Below are positions 39,468-51,400 of a stretch of DNA of 64,000 nucleotides, piece after piece. Each line of letters opens with the position of its first letter. Positions within the stretch are counted from its first letter, which is position 1. The DNA is taken from NCBI GenBank assembly GCA_916613615.1, contig OU744726.1:55010987-55074986 (forward strand), given 5' to 3'. Source of the stretch: Steromphala cineraria. Taxonomy: Eukaryota > Mollusca > Gastropoda > Trochida > Trochidae. A model generated the notes under the pieces. It was not told where the DNA came from. It saw nothing but the letters and a program-made list of their open reading frames with translations, and searched no databases. The translations under genes were made by a program, and so were the position numbers.

Positions 39468-39848
39468 GTGATAAGTTTCATAAATATGCATATTTCTACA
39501 CCAAACTTTCATCAAATGTACACATCAGGGTGCTCTATCGTTTGGAATAAACAAATTTTCACTCCGAGTTTTAGTTTGGGCTACAGATTCGAACGTATAG
39601 ACGTGTATGTGGTCAACTTGGAGCAATATCTCGGAAAATGGCTAAGTCAAGAAATTTTTTTTCTTGTAACGAGCGTGATAAGTTTCATAAATATGCATAT
39701 TTCTACACCAAACTTTCATCAAATGTACACATCAGGGTGCTCTATCGTTTGGAATAAACAAATTTTCACTCCGAGTTTTAGTTTGGGATACAGATTCGAA
39801 CGTATAGACGTGTATGTGGTCAACTTGGAGCAATATCTCGGAAAATGA
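39468..39848 (+). repeat. Two monomers forming the longest open frame (not a gene)
   Basis: A 126-codon frame spans two monomers because a T-run variant shortens one unit by a base (207 bp, a multiple of 3), which keeps the frame open. The two halves of the product are near copies. The same frame recurs 3,447 bp later (42915-43295) as part of the higher-order repeat. There is no sign of a domain or signal peptide. I treat it as satellite, not coding. Confidence 0.85.
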
Positions 39849-40088
39849 CTATGTCAAGAAAAAACATTTTCTTGTAACGAGCGTGATAAGTTTCATAAAT
39901 ATGCATATTTCTAAACCAAACTTTAATCAAATGTACACATCAACGTGCTCTATCGTATGGCACAAACAAATTTTCACTCCGAGATTTAGTTTTGGCTGCA
40001 GATACAAACGTATGGACGTGTAGTTGGTCAACTTGGATCAAATTCTCGGAAAATGGCTAATTCAAGAAAGAAAATTTTCTTGTAACGA

Positions 40089-40148
40089 CATCTTGGAGCA
40101 ATATCTCGGAAAATGACTAAGTCAAGAAAAAACATTTTCTTGTAACGA
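40089..40148 (+). repeat. 60-bp truncated monomer (stub)
   Basis: The same junction, following a C unit. It is 1,099 bp after the previous stub. Confidence 0.9.
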
Positions 40149-42436
40149 GCGTGATAAGTTTCTAAAATATGCATATTTCTAAACCAAACTTTCATCAAAT
40201 GTACACATCAGGGTGCTCTATCGTTTGAAATAATCAAATTTTCACTCCGAGTTTTAGTTTGGGATACAGATTCGAACGTTTAGGCGTGTATGTAGTCAAC
40301 TTGGATCAAATTCTCGGAACATGGCTAATTCAAGAAAGAACATTTTCTTGTAACGAGCGTGATAAGTTTCTAAAATATGCATATTTCCAAACCAAACTTT
40401 CATCAAATGTACACATCAGGGTGCTCTATCGTTTGGAATAAACAAATTTTCACTCCGAGTTTTAGTTTGGGATACAGATTCGAACGTATAGACGTGTATG
40501 TGGTCAACTTGGAGCAAATTCTCGGAAAATGACTAAGTCAAGAAAAAACATTTTCTTGTAACGAGCTTGATAAGTTTCTTAAATATGCATATTTCTAAAC
40601 CAAACTTTCATCTAATGTACACATCAGGGTGCTCTATCGTTTGGAATAAACAAATTTTCACTCCGAGTTTTAGTTTGGGATACAGATTCGAACGTATAGA
40701 CGTGTATGTGGTCAACTTGGAGCAAATTCTCGGAAAATGACTAAATCAAGAAAAAACATTTTCTTGTAACGAGCGTGATAAGTTTCTTAAATATGCATAT
40801 TTCCAAACCAAACTTTCATCAAATGTACACATCAGGGTGCTCTATCGTTTGGAAAAAACAAATTTTCACTCCGAGTTTTAGTTTGGGATACAGATTCGAA
40901 CGTAAAGACGTGTATGTGGTCAACTTGGAGCAAATTCCCGGAAAATGACTAAATCAAGAAAGAACATTTTCTTGTAACGAGCGTGATAAGTTTCATAAAT
41001 ATGCATATTTCTAAACCAAACTTTCATCATATGTACACATCAGGGTGCTCTATCGTTTGTAATAAACAAATTTTCACTCCGAGTTTTAATTTTGGCTGCA
41101 GATACAAACGTATGGATGGGTAGTTTTTCAACTTGGATAAAATTCTCGGAAAATGGCTAATTCAAGAAAAAACATTTTCTTGTAACGAGCTTGATAAGTT
41201 TCTCAAATATGCATATTTCTACACCAAACTTTCATCAAATGTACACATCAGGGTGCTCTATCGTTTGGAATAAATAAATTTTCACTCCGAGTTTTAGTTT
41301 GGGATACAGATTCGAACGTTTAGGCGTGTATGTGGTCAACTTTGAGCAAATTCTCGGAAAATTACTAAGTCAAGAAAAAACATTTTCTTGTAACGAGCGT
41401 GATAAGTTTCTTAAATAGGCATATTGCTAAACCAAACTTTCATCAAATGTACACATCAGGGTGCTCTATCGTTTGGAAAAAACAAATTTTCACTCCGAGT
41501 TTTAGTTTGGGATACAGATTCGAACGTAAAGACGTGTATGTGGTCAACTTGGAGCAAATTCCCGGAAAATGACTAAATCAAGAAAGAACATTTTCTTGTA
41601 ACGAGCGTGATAAGTTTCATAAATATGCATATTTCTAAACCAAACTTTCATCATATGTACACATCAGGGTGCTCTATCGTTTGTAATAAACAAATTTTCA
41701 CTCCGAGTTTTAATTTTGGCTGCAGATACAAACGTATGGATGGGTAGTTTTTCAACTTGGATAAAATTCTCGGAAAATGGCTAATTCAAGAAAAAACATT
41801 TTCTTGTAACGAGCTTGATAAGTTTCTCAAATATGCATATTTCTACACCAAACTTTCATCAAATGTACACATCAGGGTGCTCTATCGTTTGGAATAAATA
41901 AATTTTCACTCCGAGTTTTAGTTTGGGATACAGATTCGAACGTTTAGGCGTGTATGTGGTCAACTTTGAGCAAATTCTCGGAAAATTACTAAGTCAAGAA
42001 AAAACATTTTCTTGTAACGAGCGTGATAAGTTTCTTAAATAGGCATATTGCTAAACCAAACTTTCATCAAATGTACACATCAGGGTGCTCTATCGTTTGG
42101 AATAAACAAATTTTCACTCTGAGTTTTAGTTTGGGATACAGATTCGAACGTATAGACGTGTATGTGGTCAACTTGGAGTAAATTCTCGGAAAATGACTAA
42201 GTCAAGAAAAAACATTTTCTTGTAACGAGCGTGATAAGTTTCTTAAATATGCATATTTCTACACCAAACATTCATCAAATGTACACATCAGGGTGCTCTA
42301 TCGTTTGGAATAAACAAATTTTCACTCCGAGTTTTAGTTTGGGATACAGATTCAAACGGATAGACGTGTATGTGGTCAACTTGGAGCAATATCTCGGTAA
42401 ATGACTAAGTCAAGAAAGAAAATTTTCTTGTAACGA

Positions 42437-42496
42437 CATCTTGGAGCAATATCTCGGAAAATGACTAAGTCAAGAAAAAACATTTTCTTGTAACGA
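42437..42496 (+). repeat. 60-bp truncated monomer (stub)
   Basis: The counterpart of the stub at 38990 in the second 3,447-bp copy. Confidence 0.9.
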
Positions 42497-43535
42497 GCGT
42501 GATAAGTTTCTTAAATATGCATATTTCTAAACCAAACTTTCATCAAATGTACACATCAGGGTGCTCTATCGTTTGGAATAAACAAATTTTCACTCCGAGT
42601 TTTAGTTTGGGCTACAGATTCGAATGTATAGACGTGTATGTGGTCAACTTGGAGCAATATCTCGGAAAATGACTAAGTCAAGAAAAAACATTTTCTTGTA
42701 ACGAGCGTGATTAGTTTCTTAAATATGCATATTTCTAAACCAAACTTTCATCAAATGTACACATCAGGGTGCTCTATCGTTTGGAATAAACAAATTTTCA
42801 CTCATAGTTTTAGTTTGGGCTACAGATTCGAACGTATAGACGTGTATGTGGTCAACTTGGAGCAATATCTCGGAAAATGACTAAGTCAAGAAATTTTTTT
42901 TTCTTGTAACGAGCGTGATAAGTTTCATAAATATGCATATTTCTACACCAAACTTTCATCAAATGTACACATCAGGGTGCTCTATCGTTTGGAATAAACA
43001 AATTTTCACTCCGAGTTTTAGTTTGGGCTACAGATTCGAACGTATAGACGTGTATGTGGTCAACTTGGAGCAATATCTCGGAAAATGGCTAAGTCAAGAA
43101 ATTTTTTTTCTTGTAACGAGCGTGATAAGTTTCATAAATATGCATATTTCTACACCAAACTTTCATCAAATGTACACATCAGGGTGCTCTATCGTTTGGA
43201 ATAAACAAATTTTCACTCCGAGTTTTAGTTTGGGATACAGATTCGAACGTATAGACGTGTATGTGGTCAACTTGGAGCAATATCTCGGAAAATGACTAAG
43301 TCAAGAAAAAACATTTTCTTGTAACGAGCGTGATAAGTTTCATAAATATGCATATTTCTAAACCAAACTTTCATCAAATGTACACATCAACGTGCTCTAT
43401 CGTATGGCACAAACAAATTTTCACTCCGAGATTTAGTTTTGGCTGCAGATACAAACGTATGGACGTGTAGTTGGTCAACTTGGATCAAATTCTCGGAAAA
43501 TGGCTAATTCAAGAAAGAAAATTTTCTTGTAACGA

Positions 43536-43595
43536 CATCTTGGAGCAATATCTCGGAAAATGACTAAGTCAAGAAAAAACATTTTCTTGTAACGA
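43536..43595 (+). repeat. 60-bp truncated monomer (stub)
   Basis: The counterpart of the stub at 40089. It follows a C unit. Confidence 0.9.
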
Positions 43596-44841
43596 GCGTG
43601 ATAAGTTTCTTAAATATGCATAATTCTACACCAAACTTTCATCAAATGTACACATCAGGGTGCTCTATCGTTTGGAATAAACAAATTTTCACTCCGAGTT
43701 TTAGTTTGGGATACAGATTCGAATGTATAGACGTGTATGTGGTCAACTTGGAGCAATATCTCGGAAAATGACTAAGTCAAGAAAAAACATTTTCTTGTAA
43801 CGAGCGTGATAAGTTTCATAAATATGCATATTTCTACACCAAACTTTCATCAAATGTACACATCAGGGTGCTCTATCGTTTGGAATAAACAAATTTTCAC
43901 TCCGAGTTTTAGTTTGGGATACAGATTCGAACGTATAGACGTGTATGTGGTCAACTTGGAGCAAATTCTCGGAAAATGACTAAGTCAAGAAAAAACATTT
44001 TCTTGTAACGAGCGTGATAAGTTTCTTAAATATGCATAATTCTAAACCAAACTTTCATCAAATGTACACATCAGGGTGCTCTATCGTTTGGAATAAACAA
44101 ATTTTCACTCATAGTTTTAGTTTGGGTTACAGATTCGAACGTATAGACGTGTATGTGGTCAACTTGGAGCAATATCTGGGAAAATGACTAAGTCAAGAAA
44201 TTTTGTTTTCTTGTAACGAGCGTGATAAGTTTCTTAAATATGCATATTTCTACACCAAACTTTCATCAAATGTACACATCAGGGTGCTCTATCGTTTGGA
44301 ATAAACACATTTTCACTCTGAGTTTTAGTTTGGGATACAGATTCGAACGTATAGACGTGTATGTGGTCAACTTGGAGCAATATCTCGGAAAATGACTAAG
44401 TCAAGAAATTTTTTTCTTGTAACGAGCGTGATAAGTTTCATAAATATGCATATTTCTACACCAAACTTTCATCAAATGTACACATCAGGGTGCTCTATCG
44501 TTTGGAATAAACAAATTTTCACTCCGAGTTTTAGTTTGGGATACAGATTCGAACGTATAGACGTGTATGTGGTCAACTTGGAGCAATATCTCGGAAAATG
44601 ACTTAGTCAAGAAAAAACATTTTCTTGTAACGAGCGTGATAAGTTTCATAAATATGCATATTTCTAAACCAAACTTTAATCAAAAGTACACATCAACGTG
44701 CTCTATCGTATGGCACAAACAAATTTTCACTCCGAAATTTAGTTTTGGCTGCAGATACAAACGTATGGACGTGTAGTTGGTCAACTTGGATCAAATTCTC
44801 GGAAAATGGTTAATTCAAGAAAGAACATTTTCTTGTAACGA

Positions 44842-44901
44842 CATCTTGGAGCAATATCTCGGAAAATGACTAAGTCAAGAAAAAACATTTTCTTGTAACG
44901 A
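44842..44901 (+). repeat. 60-bp truncated monomer (stub)
   Basis: The same junction, following a C unit with 'ggttaattc'. It is 1,306 bp after the stub at 43536. Confidence 0.9.
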
Positions 44902-46148
44902 GCGTGATAAGTTTCTTAAATATGCATATTTCTAAACCAAACTTTCATCAAATGTACACATCAGGGTGCTCTATCGTTTGGAATAAACAAATTTTCACTC
45001 CGAGTTTTTTGTTTGGGAAACAGATTCGAACGTATAGACGTGTATGTGGTCAACTTGGAGCAATATCTCGGAAAATGACTTAGTCAAGAAATTTTTTTTC
45101 TTGTAACGAGCGTGATAAGTTTCTAAAATATGCATATTTCCAAACCAAACTTTCATCAAATGTACACATCAGGGTTCTCTATCGTTTGGAATAAACAAAT
45201 TTTCACTCCGAGTTTTAGTTTGGGATACAGATTCGAACGTATAGACGTGTATGTGGTCAACTTGGAGCAAATTCTCGGAAAATGACTAAGTCAAGAAAAA
45301 ACATTTTCTTGTAACGAGCGTGATAAGTTTCTTAAATATGCATAATTCTAAACCAAACTTTCATCAAATGTACACATCAGGGTGCTCTATCGTTTGGAAT
45401 AAACAAATTTTCACTCATAGTTTTAGTTTGGGCTACAGATTCGAACGTATAGACGTGTATGTGGTCAACTTGGAGCAATATCTCGGAAAATGACTAAGTC
45501 AAGAAATTTTGTTTTCTTGTAACGAGCGTGATAAGTTTCTTAAATATGCATATTTCTACACCAAACTTTCATCAAATGTACACATCAGGGTGCTCTATCG
45601 TTTGGAATAAACAAATTTTCACTCTGAGTTTTAGTTTGGGCTACAGATTTGAACGTATAGACGTGTATGTGGTCAACTTGGAGCAATATCTCGGAAAATG
45701 ACTAAGTCAAGAATTTTTTTTTCTTGTAACGAGCGTGATAAGTTTCATAAATATGCATATTTCTACACCAAACTTTCATCAAATGTACACATCAGGGTGC
45801 TCTATCGTTTGGAATAAACAAATTTTCACTCCGAGTTTTAGTTTGGGATACAGATTCGAACGTATAGACGTGTATGTGGTCAACTTGGAGCAATATCTCG
45901 GAAAATGACTTAGTCAAGAAAAAACATTTTCTTGTAACGAGCGTGATAAGTTTCTTAAATATGCATATTTCTAAACCAAACTTTCATCAAATGTACACAT
46001 CAACGTGCTCTATCGTATGGCACAAACAAATTTTCACTCCGAGATTTAGTTTTGGCTGCAGATACAAACGTATGAACGTGTAGTTGGTCAACTAAGATCA
46101 AATTCTCGGAAAATGGCTAATTCAAGAAAGAAAATTTTCTTGTAACGA

Positions 46149-46208
46149 CATCTTGGAGCAATATCTCGGAAAATGACTAAGTCAAGAAAAAACATTTTCT
46201 TGTAACGA
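46149..46208 (+). repeat. 60-bp truncated monomer (stub)
   Basis: The same junction after a C unit with 'gtatgaacg', 1,307 bp after the previous stub. Confidence 0.9.
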
Positions 46209-47036
46209 GCGTGATAAGTTTCTTAAATATGCATATTTCTACACCAAACTTTCATCAAATGTACACATCAGGGTGCTCTATCGTTTGGAATAAACACATT
46301 TTCACTCTGAGTTTTAGTTTGGGATACAGATTCGAACGTATAGACGTGTATGTGGTCAACTTGGAGCAATATCTCGGAAAATGACTAAGTCAAGAAATTT
46401 TTTTCTTGTAACGAGCGTGATAAGTTTCTTAAATATGCATATTTCTACACCAAACTTTCATCAAATGTACACATCAGGGTGCTCTATCGTTTGGAATAAA
46501 CACATTTTCACTCTGAGTTTTAGTTTGGGATACAGATTCGAACGTATAGACGTGTATGTGGTCAACTTGGAGCAATATCTCGGAAAATGACTAAGTCAAG
46601 AAATTTTTTTCTTGTAACGAGCGTGATAAGTTTCATAAATATGCATATTTCTACACCAAACTTTCATCAAATGTACACATCAGGGTGCTCTATCGTTTGG
46701 AATAAACAAATTTTCACTCCGAGTTTTAGTTTGGGATACAGATTCGAACGTATAGACGTGTATGTGGTCAACTTGGAGCAATATCTCGGAAAATGACTTA
46801 GTCAAGAAAAAACATTTTCTTGTAACGAGCGTGATAAGTTTCATAAATATGCATATTTCTAAACCAAACTTTAATCAAAAGTACACATCAACGTGCTCTA
46901 TCGTATGGCACAAACAAATTTTCACTCCGAGATTTAGTTTTGGCTGCAGATACAAACGTATGGACGTGTAGTTGGTCAACTTGGATCAAATTCTCGGAAA
47001 ATGGCTAATTCAAGAAAGAAAATTTTCTTGTAACGA

Positions 47037-47096
47037 CATCTTGGAGCAATATCTCGGAAAATGACTAAGTCAAGAAAAAACATTTTCTTGTAACGA
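47037..47096 (+). repeat. 60-bp truncated monomer (stub)
   Basis: The same junction, 888 bp after the previous stub (four monomers plus the stub, less 4 bp lost in T-run units). Confidence 0.9.
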
Positions 47097-48342
47097 GCGT
47101 GATAAGTTTCTTAAATATGCATATTTCTAAACCAAACTTTCATCAAATGTACACATCAGGGTGCTCTATCGTTTGGAATAAACAAATTTTCACTCCGAGT
47201 TTTAGTTTGGGCTACAGATTCGAACGTATAGACGTGTATGTGGTCAACTTGGAGCAATATCTCGGAAAATGACTAAGTCAAGAAATTTTTTTTCTTGTAA
47301 CGAGCGTGATAAGTTTCATAAATATGCATATTTCTACACCAAACTTTCATCAAATGTACACATCAGGGTGCTCTATCGTTTGGAATAAACAAATTTTCAC
47401 TCCGAGTTTTAGTTTGGGATACAGATTCGAACGTATAGACGTGTATGTGGTCAACTTGGAGCAAATTCTCGGAAAATGACTAAGTCAAGAAAAAACATTT
47501 TCTTGTAACGAGCGTGATAAGTTTCTTAAATATGCATAATTCTAAACCAAACTTTCATCAAATGTACACATCAGGGTGCTCTATCGTTTGGAATAAACAA
47601 ATTTTCACTCATAGTTTTAGTTTGGGCTACAGATTCGAACGTATAGACGTGTATGTGGTCAACTTGGAGCAATATCTCGGAAAATGACTAAGTCAAGAAA
47701 TTTTGTTTTCTTGTAACGAGCGTGATAAGTTTCTTAAATATGCATATTTCTACACCAAACTTTCATCAAATGTACACATCAGGGTGCTCTATCGTTTGGA
47801 ATAAACAAATTTTCACTCTGAGTTTTAGTTTGGGCTACAGATTTGAACGTATAGACGTGTATGTGGTCAACTTGGAGCAATATCTCGGAAAATGACTAAG
47901 TCAAGAATTTTTTTTTCTTGTAACGAGCGTGATAAGTTTCATAAATATGCATATTTCTACACCAAACTTTCATCAAATGTACACATCAGGGTGCTCTATC
48001 GTTTGGAATAAACAAATTTTCACTCCGAGTTTTAGTTTGGGATACAGATTCGAACGTATAGACGTGTATGTGGTCAACTTGGAGCAATATCTCGGAAAAT
48101 GATTAAGTCAAGAAAAAACATTTTCTTGTAACGAGCGTGATAAGTTTCTTAAATATGCATATTTCTAAACCAAACTTTCATCAAATGTACACATCAACGT
48201 GCTCTATCGTATGGCACAAACAAATTTTCACTCCGAGATTTAGTTTTGGCTGCAGATACAAACGTATGAACGTGTAGTTGGTCAACTAAGATCAAATTCT
48301 CGGAAAATGGCTAATTCAAGAAAGAAAATTTTCTTGTAACGA

Positions 48343-48402
48343 CATCTTGGAGCAATATCTCGGAAAATGACTAAGTCAAGAAAAAACATTTTCTTGTAAC
48401 GA
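48343..48402 (+). repeat. 60-bp truncated monomer (stub)
   Basis: The last stub of the 32-48 kb group. None is seen again until 57137. Confidence 0.9.
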
Positions 48403-51400
48403 GCGTGATAAGTTTCTTAAATATGCATATTTCTAAACCAAACTTTCATCAAATGTACACATCAGGGTGCTCTATCGTTTGGAATAAACAAATTTTCACT
48501 CCGAGTTTTAGTTTGGGCTACAGATTCGAATGTATAGACGTGTATGTGGTCAACTTGGAGCAATATCTCGGAAAATGACTAAGTCAAGAAAAAACATTTT
48601 CTTGTAACGAGCGTGATAAGTTTCATAAATATGCATATTTCTACACCAAACTTTCATCAAATGTACACATCAGGGTGCTCTATCGTTTGGAATAAACAAA
48701 TTTTCACTCCGAGTTTTAGTTTGGGATACAGATTCGAACGTATAGACGTGTATGTGGTCAACTTTGAGCAAATTCTCTGAAAATGACTAAGTCAAGAAAA
48801 AACATTTTCTTGTAACGAGCGTGATAAGTTTCTTAAATATGCATATTTCTAAACCAAACTTTCATCAAATGTACACATCAGGGTGCTCTATCGTTTGGAA
48901 AAAACAAATTTTCACTCCGAGTTTTAGTTTGGGATACAGATTCGAACGTATAGACCTGTATGTGGTCAACTTGGAGCAAATTCCCGGAAAATGACTAAGT
49001 CAAGAAAGAACATTTTCTTGTAACGAGCGTGATAAGTTTCTTAAATATGCATATTTCTAAACCAAACTTTCATCATATGTACACATCAACGTGCTCTATC
49101 GTTTGTAATAAACAAATTTTCACTCCAAGTTTTTATTTTGGCTGCAGATACAAACGTATGGTTGGATAGTTTTTCAACTTGGATCAAATTCTCGGAAAAA
49201 GGCTAATTCAAGAAAAAACATTTTCTTGTAACGAGCGTGATAAGTTTCATAAATATGCATATTTCTACACCAAACTTTCATCAAATGTACACATCAGGGT
49301 GCTCTATCGTTTGGAATAAACAACTTTTCAATCCGAGATTTAGTTTGGGATACAGATTCGAACGTATAGACGTGTATGTGGTCAACTTGGAGCAATATCT
49401 CGGAAAATGACTAAGTCAAGAGTAACATTTTTTTGTAACGAGCGTGATAAGTATCTTAAATATGCATATTTCTACACCAAACTTTCATCAAATGTACACA
49501 TCAGGGTGCTCTATCGTTTGGAAAAAACAAATTTTCACTCCGAGTTTTAGTTTGGGATACAGATTCGAACGTTTAGACGTGTATGTGGTCAACTTGGAGC
49601 AAATTCTCGGAAAATGACTAAGTCAAGAAAGAACATTTTCTTGTAACGAGCGTGATAAGTTTCATAAATATGCATATTTCTAAACCAAACTTTCATCATA
49701 TGTACACATCAACGTGCTCTATCGTTTGTAATAAACAAATTTTCACTCCGAGTTTTAATTTTGGCTGCAGATACAAACGTATGGATGGATAGTTTTTCAA
49801 CTTGGATCAAATTCTCGGAAAATGGCTAATTCAAGAAAAAACATTTTCTTGTAACGAGCTTGATAAGTTTCTTAAATATGCATATTTCTACACCAAACTT
49901 TCATCAAATGTACACATCAGGGTGCTCTATCGTTTGGAATAAACAAATTTTCACTCCGAGTTTTAGTTTGGGATACAGATTCGAACGTATAGACGTGTAT
50001 GTGGTCAACTTGAAGCAAATTCTCGGAAAATGACTAAGTCAAGAAAAAACATTTTCTTGTAACGAGCGTGATAAGTTTCTTAAATATGCATATTTCCAAA
50101 CCAAACATTCATCAAATGTACACATCAGGGTGCTCTATCGTTTGGAATAAACAACTTTTCACTCCGAGATTTAGTTTGGGATACAGATTCGAACGTATAG
50201 ACGTGTATGTGGTCAACTTGGAGCAAATTCCCGGAAAATGACTAAGTCAAAAAAGAACATTTTCTTGTAACGAGCGTGATAAGTTTCTTAAATATGCATA
50301 TTTCTAAACCAAACTTTCATCATATGTACACATCAACGTGCTCTATCGTTTGTAATAAAAAAAATTTCACTCCGAGTTTTTATTTTGGCTGCAGATACAA
50401 ACGTATGGATGGATAGTTTTTCAACTTGGATCAAATTCTCGGAAAAAGGCTAATTCAAGAAAAAACATTTTCTTGTAACGAGCGTGATAAGTTTCTTAAA
50501 TATGCATATTTCCAAACCAAACATTCATCAAATGTACACATCAGGGTGCTCTATCGTTTGGAATAAACAACTTTTCACTCCGAGATTTAGTTTGGGATAC
50601 AGATTCGAACGTATAGACGTGTATGTGGTCAACTTGGATCAAATTCTCGGAAAATGACTAAGTCAAGAAAGAACATTTTCTTGTAACGAGCGTGATAAGT
50701 TTCTTAAATATGCATATTTCTAAACCAAACTTTCATCATATGTACACATCAGGGTGCTCTATCGTTTGGAATAAACAACTTTTCAATCCGAGATTTAGTT
50801 TGGGATCCAGATTCGAACGTATAGACGTGTATGTGGTCAACTTGGAGCAATTTCTCGGAAAATGACTAAGTCAAGAAAAAACATTTTCTTGTAACGAGCG
50901 TGATAAGTTTCATAAATATGCATATTTCTACACCAAACTTTCATCAAATGTACACATCAGGGTGCTCTATCGTTTGGAATAAACAACTTTTCAATCCGAG
51001 ATTTAGTTTGGGATACAGATTCGAACGTATAGACGTGTATGTGGTCAACTTGGAGCAATATCTCGGAAAATGACTAAGTCAAGAGTAAAATTTTTTTGTA
51101 ACGAGCGTGATAAGTATCTTAAATATGCATATTTCTACACCAAACTTTCATCAAATGTACACATCAGGGTGCTCTATCGTTTGGAAAAAACAAATTTTCA
51201 CTCCGAGGTTTAGTTTGGGATACAGATTCGAACGTATAGACGTGTATGTGGTCAACTTGGAGCAAATTCTCGGAAAATGACTAAGTCAAGAAAGAACATT
51301 TTCTTGTAACGAGCGTGATAAGTTTCATAAATATGCATATTTCTAAACCAAACTTTCATCATATGTACACATCAACGTGCTCTATCGTTTGTAATAAACA

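Larger units (their letters stand above)
38010..41456 (+). repeat. Higher-order repeat, 3,447-bp copy 1
   Basis: Markers recur at +3,447: 'ggaaaaaaca' (38028 to 41475), 'aggcatattg' (38594 to 42041), and stubs (38985 to 42432, 40084 to 43531). The length equals sixteen 208-bp monomers plus two stubs, minus one base. Its right part (about 40160-41456) resembles 37.3-38.6 kb at +2,823. Confidence 0.85.
41457..44841 (+). repeat. Higher-order repeat, 3,447-bp copy 2 and following array
   Basis: Matches copy 1 (from 38010) until about 43607, then continues with different A units ('gcataattctacacc'). It contains stubs at 42437 and 43536 and several T-run inverted-repeat variants. No gene is seen. 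Confidence 0.85.
44842..47036 (+). repeat. Higher-order repeat, 2,194-bp copy 1
   Basis: Bounded by stubs at 44842 and 47037, with another stub at 46149. Markers recur at +2,194: 'aagaaattttgtttt' (45501 to 47695) and the C unit with 'gtatgaacg' before the stub (46144 to 48338). Confidence 0.85.
47037..48402 (+). repeat. Higher-order repeat, 2,194-bp copy 2 (partial)
   Basis: Repeats the order of 44842-46208 (A, T-run A, A with 'cactcatag', A, A, C, stub) and ends with the stub at 48343. Confidence 0.85.

Noticed and set aside
39468..39848. Open reading frame of 126 codons and many others of 60-96 codons
   Set aside because: They recur only with the repeat, their products are the satellite read in one frame, and 208 bp is not a multiple of 3, so the frame breaks each unit. 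No start context, domain or signal sequence supports them.
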